From: Acidobacteriaceae bacterium
GTDB lineage: Bacteria; Acidobacteriota; Terriglobia; Terriglobales; Acidobacteriaceae
Reading direction: 5' to 3'
Assembly (NCBI GenBank): GCA_003139975.1
Contig: PLHN01000387.1
Coordinates: 1-5,684 of the forward strand
DNA length: 5,684 nt
The position numbers were made by a program, and so were the translations under genes. How positions within the stretch are numbered: position 1 is the first letter of the stretch; every line of letters begins with the position of its first letter. Below the pieces are notes generated by a model. The model made no database searches. It worked only from the letters and a program-made list of their open reading frames with translations, and was not told the DNA's origin. Shown here one piece after another: positions 1-5,403 of the stretch.

Positions 1-290
1 AACATGATGCCGTTGCCGAATTGTGGATGGCGCGTGACCACCCGGCCGCGAATGCGAACCGGGGAGTCGCAGATCCACAGCGTGGCATTGACGTAGGTGC
101 CGACCGAAAGGGGCATCATCAGCTGAACATAGCAGCCGCCGCGGCTCAGATCGGTGGTTTCCATCCGCAGCGGCACGTCGCTGCCTTCCTGATGAAGTTC
201 GATCTGTACCTGCACCGAATGGCGTGGGAAACGCCGGCGCTCGACCGGGGAAGCAGCGGCCTCGGAATGCAGATGGCTTGGGAAGTCCAT
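1..290 (-). CDS. PilZ domain protein (c-di-GMP receptor), 3' end beyond the window
   Basis: A minus-strand reading frame, open to the window edge, gives 96 residues from an ATG at 290. Both halves of the PilZ c-di-GMP site are visible: an RxxxR motif (R19 to R23, within ERRRFPR) and a DxSxxG motif (D47, S49, G52, within DLSRGG). A beta-rich stretch follows that reads as the PilZ barrel (VRIRGRVVTRHPQFGNGIM). In this family, binding of c-di-GMP controls motility, exopolysaccharide or secretion through a partner; nothing here identifies the partner. The ATG is preferred because GGAG lies 8 bases upstream (299-302) and a promoter candidate at 339-368 would start transcription near 332. An in-frame GTG at 356 has no Shine-Dalgarno sequence and lies upstream of that start. 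With only about 17 residues before the domain, this may be a single-domain PilZ protein, but a C-terminal output domain cannot be excluded. It is divergent from rpe. Confidence 0.88.
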   Translation of the reverse strand, partial: MDFPSHLHSEAAASPVERRRFPRHSVQVQIELHQEGSDVPLRMETTDLSRGGCYVQLMMPLSVGTYVNATLWICDSPVRIRGRVVTRHPQFGNGIM

Positions 291-338
291 CGAATCGGCT
301 CCGTCCGAGCAAAAATCCAGCGGCTCGGACTCATCTTG

Positions 339-368
339 ATTATCGGCAGAGCCCACACGCGACGTGAA
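339..368 (-). promoter_or_regulatory. Candidate sigma70-type promoter for the PilZ gene
   Basis: On the minus strand, TTCACG (363-368, 4 of 6 to TTGACA) and GATAAT (339-344, 5 of 6 to TATAAT) are separated by 18 bases. The predicted start near 332 leaves a leader of about 42 bases containing the GGAG ribosome binding site of the ATG at 290. This is a motif match only. Confidence 0.4.
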
Positions 369-412
369 TGAGGGCCGTCACAATGCCACGTTCGGAGGTA
401 TGGGGCGTAGGG

Positions 413-443
413 TTACGAAGGTCACTCCCCGGCGTGCTAGAAT
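413..443 (+). promoter_or_regulatory. Candidate extended -10 promoter for rpe
   Basis: TAGAAT (438-443) matches TATAAT at 5 of 6 positions. It is preceded by TG with one base between (435-436), the extended -10 pattern that tolerates a poor -35. A weak TTACGA at 413-418 sits 19 bases upstream. The expected start near 450 gives a leader of roughly 85-120 bases, depending on which rpe start is used. The rest of the 291-536 spacer shows no convincing gene. Confidence 0.4.
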
Positions 444-536
444 TTCCTCAGCTTCTCATTTGCGGAGACCCGAGCCGACAATTCTGGCCGAATCGGGCCG
501 CTCCTACGCCGGTGCAACGTCAGACACGGCAAAGGT

Positions 537-1244
537 GTGACCCAGGCAGAACTGTTTACGGAACCTGATTTGATCGAACTTGCACCCTCAATACTATCCG
601 CCGATTTCGCTCATCTTGCGGATCAGATAGAGCGCGCCACGGCGGGCGGCGGCAGCGTGATCCATGTGGACGTTATGGACGGCCATTTTGTGCCCAACAT
701 CACCATCGGCCCTCCGGTCGTGAAATCGTTGCGCCAGGCAACCCGGCTTCCTCTCGATTGCCATCTGATGATCGAGAATGCCGACCGGTACATTGCCGAT
801 TTTGCCGAAGCAGGAGCCGACTGGATTTCCGTCCATCAGGAGGCCTGCCGGCATCTGAACCGCACCCTGAACCTGATTAAGAGCCACGAGTGCCGCGCGG
901 GCGTGGTCATCAATCCGGCTACCCCCGTGGAAACGCTGAGTGAAGTGCTGGAAATTGTGGACTACGTGTTGGTGATGAGCGTGAACCCGGGATTTGGGGG
1001 GCAGAAGTTCATTCCCGGCGCGAAACACAAGATCCGGAAGCTGGCTGAAATTCGCGCCGGGCGCGGCTATTCTTACCGCATCGAAGTAGATGGCGGCATT
1101 GCTTTGGATACAGTCGCCGAAGTCGTTCGGGCAGGCGCCGAGATTCTGGTTGCAGGGAACGCGGTATTCGGCAAAGGCGATGCCAAGTCGAATGCAGCCG
1201 CGCTGCTGGATGAGGCGCGCAGCGCGAGCCTCCAAAAGGTGTAA
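537..1244 (+). CDS. rpe: Ribulose-phosphate 3-epimerase
   Basis: The 235-residue protein should interconvert D-ribulose 5-phosphate and D-xylulose 5-phosphate in the cytosolic pentose phosphate pathway. All signature segments of this TIM-barrel family are present: LAPSILSADF (residues 15-24), HVDVMDGHFVPNITIGP (43-59), CHLMI (75-79), VMSVNPGFGGQKF (146-158), EVDGGI (183-188) and VAGNAVF (205-211). Metal ligands expected from the family are present: H43, D45, H76 and D185, with D45 and D185 the acid/base pair. The last phosphate-binding segment reads AGN rather than the usual AGS, a mild variation. The start is uncertain. GTG 537 has AAAGG only one base upstream, too close for normal initiation. 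TTG 570, with GGA about 7 bases before it, would give 224 residues beginning at the usual family N-terminus (IELAPSILS). bamD follows after 106 bases with no obvious terminator, so co-transcription is possible. Confidence 0.96.
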   Translation: MTQAELFTEPDLIELAPSILSADFAHLADQIERATAGGGSVIHVDVMDGHFVPNITIGPPVVKSLRQATRLPLDCHLMIENADRYIADFAEAGADWISVHQEACRHLNRTLNLIKSHECRAGVVINPATPVETLSEVLEIVDYVLVMSVNPGFGGQKFIPGAKHKIRKLAEIRAGRGYSYRIEVDGGIALDTVAEVVRAGAEILVAGNAVFGKGDAKSNAAALLDEARSASLQKV

Positions 1245-1305
1245 AGCCGGCTTCGAGGTACTAGCGACGAGCTCGGAAAGACGTTCTTAGAGCGGGGACT
1301 TGGGT

Positions 1306-1340
1306 AGCTAGGAGCTAGTGGCTGGAAGCTAGTAGCTCAA
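1306..1340 (+). repeat. Tandem heptanucleotide repeat upstream of bamD (AGCTAGT type)
   Basis: Five consecutive 7-base units stand in strict register: AGCTAGG (1306), AGCTAGT (1313), GGCTGGA (1320), AGCTAGT (1327) and AGCTCAA (1334). The array ends inside the bamD Shine-Dalgarno region. The downstream spacer of bamD has heptamers of the same family (consensus RRCTRGN). The organisation resembles the short tandemly repeated repetitive (STRR) heptamers known from cyanobacteria, without implying shared origin. Confidence 0.75.
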
Positions 1341-1344
1341 AGGG
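1312..1344 (+). promoter_or_regulatory. Hairpin abutting the bamD ribosome binding site
   Basis: GAGCTA (1312-1317) pairs perfectly with TAGCTC (1333-1338). Inside is a symmetric 3/3 internal loop, then GCT (1321-1323) pairing with AGC (1327-1329) around a GGA loop. The Shine-Dalgarno AAAGGG (1339-1344) begins at the next base and is 6 bases from ATG 1351, which decides that start over TTG 1345. The stem could affect ribosome access, but it may be only a by-product of the heptamer repeat. Confidence 0.4.
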
Positions 1345-1350
1345 TTGATT

Positions 1351-2775
1351 ATGCGACGTAGGTTGATTCTCGGGGTATTAATCGTCGGGCTGGCGCTTCT
1401 GCTCGGTTGCACGAATAAGAAGGTGAACAATCCGCTGGCGAACGTCGGCTCCAAGCAGCCCGACAAGGTGCTGTTTGACCGCGCCATGGATGCCATGAAG
1501 CATAACCGTTTCGACGTGTCGCGCATGACGCTGCAGACGCTGATCAACACCTATCCGGACTCGGAGTTTATCGCGCGCGCCAAGCTGGCGGTCGCGGATT
1601 CCTGGTACGCCGAAGGTGGCTCAACCGCGCTCCAGCAGGCCGAGATCGAGTACAAGGATTTCAAAACATTCTTCCCCAACATGCCTGAAGCGGCCGAGGC
1701 GCAGCTTAAGGTGGCCAACATCCATTATCAGGAAATGGAGAAGCCGGACCGCGACTACACTCACGCCATGCGCGCCGAAGAAGAATATCGGGCCCTGATT
1801 CAGGAGTATCCGGACAGCAAGCTGGTTCCACAAGCCAAGCAGCGATTGCGCGAAGTGCAGGAAGTTCTGGCGGAAAGGGAATTCGAGATCGGCCGCTTCT
1901 ATTATTTGCGCCAGACTTACGCTGCAGCCATTGCCCGGCTGAAGACGCTGGTGGACCGTTACCCTCTTTATAGCGGTGCCGATGACGCCCTCTTCCTGCT
2001 CGGCCGAACCTACGAAGCTGAAATTGAAACGGTCCGGAAGAACCCGCGTGCGACCGAAGTTATCAAAGGGAAGATGATCGAGGAACTGACCAGGGAAGCA
2101 GCCGCAGCCTACGGACGGATCATTACGCGATATCCCGCTATGGATCGCGCCGTCGATGCCAAGGCGCGCCTGGAGGGGCTGCATCAGCCGGTGCCGCGGC
2201 CCACGCGCAGGGCGCTCGAGGAGAACGAGAAAGAAATCGCCAGCCGGCAACAGCCGACCATGATGTCGACCATGTTCAGCGGGTTGGAAAAGCATCCCGA
2301 TGTTTCGCACGCCGCCCATCACGGTGAACCGACCATGGTCGATTCCGAGACCGTCACTGCCCCTGGAGTTGCCAGGGATCTGGCGCGTGCGGTAGGCGGA
2401 GGCTCGGATGGGAACGGCAAACTGAGCGTGACCACAATTAGTGGTGCCCCGACGCCGAATGAGGCAGCACCGCGCTCTGACAATGCCCCCGCTGGAGATA
2501 CCGCCACCCCTGGTCAAAATCAGCCGGCGTCGCAGAATGCAACTTCGGCTGCGGCCGAGTTGAAGCCGAACGTCGCCGACCCGAACGAACTCAAGCCCAA
2601 CGTGGAGCCAGACCCGAACGCCCTGCCTCCGCTGCAGCAGAGCAACCAACTGGACAGCAGCGGGGCTGGAAGCTCAAGCGTCAGTTCGTCGAGCTCTCAA
2701 AAAGAAGAGATGGCCGACATCTCCACGAGCAAAAAGAAAAAGAAAAAGGGAATTAAGAAGATAAACCCCTTCTGA
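1351..2775 (+). CDS. bamD: BamD-like outer-membrane assembly lipoprotein with long disordered C-terminal tail
   Basis: This is a 474-residue lipoprotein. Residues 1-20 are a lipoprotein signal peptide: RRR, a hydrophobic core, then lipobox LLGC with C20 as the lipidated residue. Residues 35-275 are helical TPR-type repeats in the BamD/YfiO pattern, for example FDRAMDAMKHNRFDVSRMTL with INTYPDSEF (42-73), EYRALIQEYPDSKLVPQAK (145-163) and Y-LRQTYAAAIARLKTLVDRYP (185-205). BamD anchors to the inner leaflet of the outer membrane and helps the BAM complex insert beta-barrel proteins. E. coli BamD is about 245 residues. Here some 195 extra residues (280-474) are low in complexity and rich in P, N, S and A, with a duplicated ELKPNV (403-408, 413-418), a Ser run (441-449) and a Lys-rich end finishing INPF. 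ATG 1351 is chosen because AAAGGG lies 6 bases upstream. A related YbgF/CpoB-type TPR protein is the main alternative, but lipobox plus repeats favour BamD. Confidence 0.85.
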   Translation: MRRRLILGVLIVGLALLLGCTNKKVNNPLANVGSKQPDKVLFDRAMDAMKHNRFDVSRMTLQTLINTYPDSEFIARAKLAVADSWYAEGGSTALQQAEIEYKDFKTFFPNMPEAAEAQLKVANIHYQEMEKPDRDYTHAMRAEEEYRALIQEYPDSKLVPQAKQRLREVQEVLAEREFEIGRFYYLRQTYAAAIARLKTLVDRYPLYSGADDALFLLGRTYEAEIETVRKNPRATEVIKGKMIEELTREAAAAYGRIITRYPAMDRAVDAKARLEGLHQPVPRPTRRALEENEKEIASRQQPTMMSTMFSGLEKHPDVSHAAHHGEPTMVDSETVTAPGVARDLARAVGGGSDGNGKLSVTTISGAPTPNEAAPRSDNAPAGDTATPGQNQPASQNATSAAAELKPNVADPNELKPNVEPDPNALPPLQQSNQLDSSGAGSSSVSSSSSQKEEMADISTSKKKKKKGIKKINPF

Positions 2776-2847
2776 AGAACCAGCGTCCAGTTGCCAGCCG
2801 CCAGTTTCCCAGTGTTCCTAAACCGTAGCTGGCAGCTGGTTCTTCGG
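2772..2847 (+). terminator. Long bulged hairpin overlapping the bamD stop codon (possible terminator or 3' stabiliser)
   Basis: GAAGAACCAGC (2774-2784) is a perfect inverted repeat of GCTGGTTCTTC (2835-2845). With a U-G wobble and one more C-G pair the stem runs 2772-2784 against 2835-2847. After a 7-base bulge on the left arm, TGCCAGC (2792-2798) pairs with GCTGGCA (2828-2834), leaving a loop of about 29 bases. The stop codon TGA (2773-2775) lies in the stem. No U-tract follows, so classical intrinsic termination is doubtful; a transcript-end stabiliser or repeat-derived structure is equally possible. Confidence 0.5.
2779..2840 (+). repeat. Heptanucleotide repeats downstream of bamD in inverted arrangement
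   Basis: The left arm reads ACCAGCG (2779), TCCAGTT (2786), GCCAGCC (2793) and GCCAGTT (2800). One inserted base follows, then CCCAGTG (2808). The right arm reads AGCTGGC (2827) and AGCTGGT (2834). The reverse complements of the left units (such as AACTGGA and GGCTGGC) fit the same RRCTRGN consensus as the array upstream of bamD. The inverted layout creates the hairpin annotated here. Confidence 0.7.
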
Positions 2848-2901
2848 TACATGAACCTCCGTACCTGGCACGCTCGTAACGGTCCAACTCCTCACGAATC
2901 G

Positions 2902-2930
2902 TTGACTTGAGTTCCCCAACAGGGTACTTT
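2902..2930 (+). promoter_or_regulatory. Candidate promoter for the receiver-domain gene
   Basis: TTGACT (2902-2907, 5 of 6 to the -35 consensus) is followed after exactly 17 bases by TACTTT (2925-2930, 3 of 6 to the -10 consensus). The predicted start near 2937 leaves a leader of about 28 bases carrying the Shine-Dalgarno sequence. The -35 and spacing are good, the -10 is weak. Confidence 0.4.
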
Positions 2931-2953
2931 CGCGTTATCTCTCCGTATTAGCG

Positions 2954-2958
2954 AAGGA
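2954..2958 (+). promoter_or_regulatory. Shine-Dalgarno AAGGA deciding a TTG start
   Basis: AAGGA lies 6 bases before TTG 2965 and the receiver domain begins immediately at that codon. The overlapping ATG at 2958 is in another frame and lies inside the ribosome binding site, so it is not the start. TTG initiation often implies modest translation. Confidence 0.7.
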
Positions 2959-2964
2959 TGAAGC

Positions 2965-5166
2965 TTGGCGCGGAAAATATTGTTGGCCGACGATAGTGTG
3001 ACCGCCCAGAACATGGGGCGCAAAATCCTGGTTGATGCCGGGTACGAAGTTGTTACGGTCAATAACGGATCGGCGGCGCTCAAGCGCGTGAACGAATCGA
3101 AGCCCGATCTCGTTGTCCTCGACGTCTACATGCCAGGCTACAGCGGCTTGGAAGTCTGCCAACGCCTCAAAGAGGCTTCGGAAACCGCCCATATTCCAGT
3201 GTTGCTCACGGTGGGAAAACTGGAGCCATTTAAGCCGGATGAAGCGCGCCGCGCCCGCGCCGACGCCCACATCGTCAAGCCTTTTGAAGCGAGCGAACTG
3301 TTGAGCGCGCTTGCCCGCCTGGAAGATCGCATTGTGCCCTCGGCGGAGCAGCAGAAACTGAACCGAAAAGCTCCCGGCGACAACGGCTCCGAGAAAATCG
3401 TGGCGAGCGGCTCCGATACCAGCTGGAGGGAGCGCCTGCGTTTCCCCGCCAGGAAGAAAGAAAAGAGGGAGACAACTGAGCCGGCTGACGGAACCGCAAA
3501 CTTCCGCGATTTCCGCCGAAGCAAAGCCCAGAACGCCTCCGACTCGCCCGCAGTCGCCAAGTCATCCCCGCCCCAGAAGGAGCCTGTTGTCGTCCCTGAC
3601 CTTCCTCGCGATATCACAGCCGATGAACTGGACGCGCTGAGCGCAGTCGCAGCCAGCTTGCAGGCTTCCTCACCTTCCGAGGTCAACGCGCCGCCAGCGG
3701 AGAGTCAGGCAGCACAGAGCCCGGCCGCAGAGGCACCAGCAGTCGAGATACCAGCAGTAGAGATTCCTTGGGTGACTCCCACTACCGACGTCGTGAATAT
3801 AGCTTCTTTCGCGCAGGAGCCAGCGCCCATTGATCGGCAGGACGAGCCGATTTTCGCCGCCCAGCCTGCCTCACAAGAAAACGTCGAAGCCACCACAGTA
3901 GAAACTGTCGCGGTGAGCGAACAATGCGCCACTCCGCAGCAACCGGAAGCGAAGGCGGAAGAAGCCCAACTCGGAAAATCGATCGCGGAAGTAGCCGGGC
4001 CTGAAGAACTTAAGTCTGAACGGTCCAGGATCGAAGAATCCACGGTTCAAGAGTTCAAAGTCCAGGAATCGAACGTCCAAGAATCACGGCTCGAAGAATC
4101 GATACCTGAAGAATCTGCGCGCGTAGCGTCTCTGGTCGACGCCCCGATCACGGACGAGAACACGGCTCCAATCGTAGAGAAGCAAACCGGCTCCGTCGAA
4201 CCCGCCCCTTCTCCTGCTTCAACTGAGGTCAGTGTGCAGGCAGCCGCCGAGCCGGAAGACCCTCCGCCGAGCGATGAAGAGTTGGCGCAAGCGCTGCGTC
4301 TGCTAACGCCGGCAACCGGATATTCCGATACGCCCATGCCTTCGCACGGCACGCTCGTCGCCGCAGGCCACTTGCTGGCCGAGGAAGCGGCTCACCATGC
4401 AGCTTCCCAGCCGCGATGGATCGCGGAGCCGGTGGCGTTGACTCCGGAAGAAGCGTCCATCTCGCTCGAAGCGGAAATGTTCGGCAAGTTTGTCGCCGAC
4501 GCTGCCGCAGAAATCACGGCTCCCGGTGCAATCCAGGTTGCAACAAACACCGAGAGTGTTGCGGAAACAGTCCCCGAGTTTCCTGCACCCGCCATCGTAG
4601 AAAAAGAAGCGGAACCAGTTCTGGAAACGGCAGTTCTCGAGTGCGCGCAGGAAATCGCTAAGCACGCCACCTCGGCGGCTTTCCGGGACGAAGTTCCGGG
4701 TCAAGCTCCGGCTGCAACCTTCGCCGATGTTGCGCCTCAGGAAGCCGAAACGGGTGCAGAAGAGATGATCGCGCAGGGGGCGATGGAACCCGCGGCGCAT
4801 ATCGACGCGTCCAAACTCGACGCTTCCGCAGCGCCCGGATCTGCGGCCGAGGTTGAGCATGAAGGTTCGATTCCTGACGCAGGAGGGCCACCGGACATGG
4901 GCAAGCGCGGCAAGCAGACCTCGGAAAAATCGAAAGAGCATCAGATGGTTGAGCTCGCCTCCACACCCGAAGTGCCTGCCGCCGAAGCAGTGATGCAGGC
5001 CGAAAGTCCCGAAGCTCCGAAAACGATGGCTGCCGCAGCATCTGCCGATGGAGCATCCACGGTAGCACCGGATGCAAGCGCGATTGCCAGTATCGTAGAA
5101 AGCGTGCTCGCCGATCTTCGGCCGAAGATTGTAGAAGAGATCACGAGGAAACTCGCGCGCAAGTAA
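2965..5166 (+). CDS. CheY-like receiver protein with ~600-residue disordered tail and C-terminal amphipathic helix
   Basis: The protein has 733 residues from a TTG start. Residues 3-121 are a complete response-regulator receiver domain: acidic pocket D9-D10, phosphoacceptor D53 (VVLDVYMPGYSG), T82 and K105 in the VKPFE motif, so phosphorylation by a histidine kinase is expected. A GKLEPFKPDEARR segment (84-96) makes the beta4-alpha4 region distinctive. No DNA-binding, enzymatic or other output domain is recognisable. The rest is rich in A, E, P, S and V and probably disordered, with less biased islands: SWRERLRFPARKKEKR (153-168), DITADELDALSAVAASL (216-232), a segment at about 433-512 (DEELAQALRLLTPATG, SHGTLVAAGHLLAEEA, PRWIAEPVALTPEEA, SLEAEMFGKF), and a terminal amphipathic helix (about 706-733) with SVLADLRPKIVEEITRKL. 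Pentapeptide repeats occur at 253-267 and 355-384. No kinase gene is adjacent. The separate promoter candidate suggests its own transcription unit. Its role is unknown; a scaffold or hub controlled by phosphorylation is an inference. Confidence 0.9.
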   Translation: MARKILLADDSVTAQNMGRKILVDAGYEVVTVNNGSAALKRVNESKPDLVVLDVYMPGYSGLEVCQRLKEASETAHIPVLLTVGKLEPFKPDEARRARADAHIVKPFEASELLSALARLEDRIVPSAEQQKLNRKAPGDNGSEKIVASGSDTSWRERLRFPARKKEKRETTEPADGTANFRDFRRSKAQNASDSPAVAKSSPPQKEPVVVPDLPRDITADELDALSAVAASLQASSPSEVNAPPAESQAAQSPAAEAPAVEIPAVEIPWVTPTTDVVNIASFAQEPAPIDRQDEPIFAAQPASQENVEATTVETVAVSEQCATPQQPEAKAEEAQLGKSIAEVAGPEELKSERSRIEESTVQEFKVQESNVQESRLEESIPEESARVASLVDAPITDENTAPIVEKQTGSVEPAPSPASTEVSVQAAAEPEDPPPSDEELAQALRLLTPATGYSDTPMPSHGTLVAAGHLLAEEAAHHAASQPRWIAEPVALTPEEASISLEAEMFGKFVADAAAEITAPGAIQVATNTESVAETVPEFPAPAIVEKEAEPVLETAVLECAQEIAKHATSAAFRDEVPGQAPAATFADVAPQEAETGAEEMIAQGAMEPAAHIDASKLDASAAPGSAAEVEHEGSIPDAGGPPDMGKRGKQTSEKSKEHQMVELASTPEVPAAEAVMQAESPEAPKTMAAAASADGASTVAPDASAIASIVESVLADLRPKIVEEITRKLARK
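3721..3765 (+). repeat. In-frame 15-base repeat encoding PA(A/V)E(A/I)
   Basis: Three consecutive five-residue units, PAAEA, PAVEI and PAVEI, lie in the disordered tail of the receiver protein (residues 253-267). The DNA units remain similar, which points to slippage or recent duplication. Confidence 0.7.
4027..4116 (+). repeat. Six in-frame 15-base repeats encoding xVQES/xxEES pentapeptides
   Basis: Six consecutive five-residue units at residues 355-384 of the receiver protein read RIEES, TVQEF, KVQES, NVQES, RLEES and IPEES. The second residue is usually aliphatic, E is fixed at position 4, and S occurs at position 5 in five of six. Similarity is also visible in the DNA, for example GTCCAGGAATC beside GTCCAAGAATC. 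Confidence 0.8.
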
Positions 5167-5309
5167 CAAACTGGTTCGCAGCACGCGCGACCGAAAGCCT
5201 TCCACTCACTAGTTCGCCTCGACAGGCTCTTGCCGGTTTCGGGTCGCCCCAGATCGCCAAAACCTGTGTTTTAGGCCGCTTTTGCGGGGGTACCTTTTCA
5301 GAAACCGCA

Positions 5310-5340
5310 TAAAATCTGCACAAAATACTACTTTTCCACA
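5310..5340 (+). promoter_or_regulatory. Likely HU promoter zone with a -10-like box and a DnaA-box match
   Basis: The 237-base spacer 5167-5403 turns AT-rich after about 5290. TAAAAT (5310-5315) matches TATAAT at 5 of 6, but no good -35 stands at 16-18 bases. TTTTCCACA (5332-5340) fits the DnaA-box consensus TTWTNCACA. Small stems exist upstream, such as CCGC-TTTT-GCGG at 5276-5287, but none has the stem plus U-tract of a clear terminator for the preceding gene. The exact promoter and any DnaA binding are unproven. Confidence 0.3.
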
Positions 5341-5403
5341 GCTAAGTGCGCTAACATGCGGTCGAAATCAGCATTTTCAAGCTTGCTTCCCGAAGGAGGA
5401 TTC

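Noticed and set aside
146..358. 70-residue minus-strand open frame in the PilZ region
   Set aside because: It is in a different frame from the one carrying the RxxxR and DxSxxG motifs and is an out-of-frame shadow.
21..371. 116-residue plus-strand open frame at the left edge
   Set aside because: It overlaps the PilZ gene, whose motifs are clear on the other strand; this frame has no motif.
594..1235. 213-residue minus-strand open frame opposite rpe
   Set aside because: It is fully antisense to a conserved epimerase and has no recognisable domain.
1244..1253. Palindrome AAGCCGGCTT at the rpe stop codon as a terminator
   Set aside because: It has no loop and no following U-tract, so it cannot form a normal terminator hairpin.
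1306..1340. CRISPR-like array or mobile-element terminal repeat
   Set aside because: Units are 7 bases with no spacers, and no transposase or cas gene is present in the window.
1621..2649. 342-residue open frame on the minus strand opposite bamD
   Set aside because: It lies antisense to a well-supported gene, shows no family motif and has no ribosome binding site I could see; long antisense frames are common at this GC content.
2958..2994. ATG start overlapping the receiver gene Shine-Dalgarno
   Set aside because: It is out of frame with the receiver domain and gives only a very short peptide; TTG 2965 with AAGGA at 6 bases fits better.
4303..5205. 300-residue minus-strand open frame, Arg/Cys/Phe-rich
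   Set aside because: It is the mirror of the Ala/Glu codon bias of the receiver protein tail; composition is implausible for a folded protein and no motif is visible.
5257..5287. Stems CCAAAAC/GTTTTAGG and CCGC/GCGG as an intrinsic terminator after the receiver gene
   Set aside because: The stems are short or bulged and followed by G-rich sequence rather than a U-tract.
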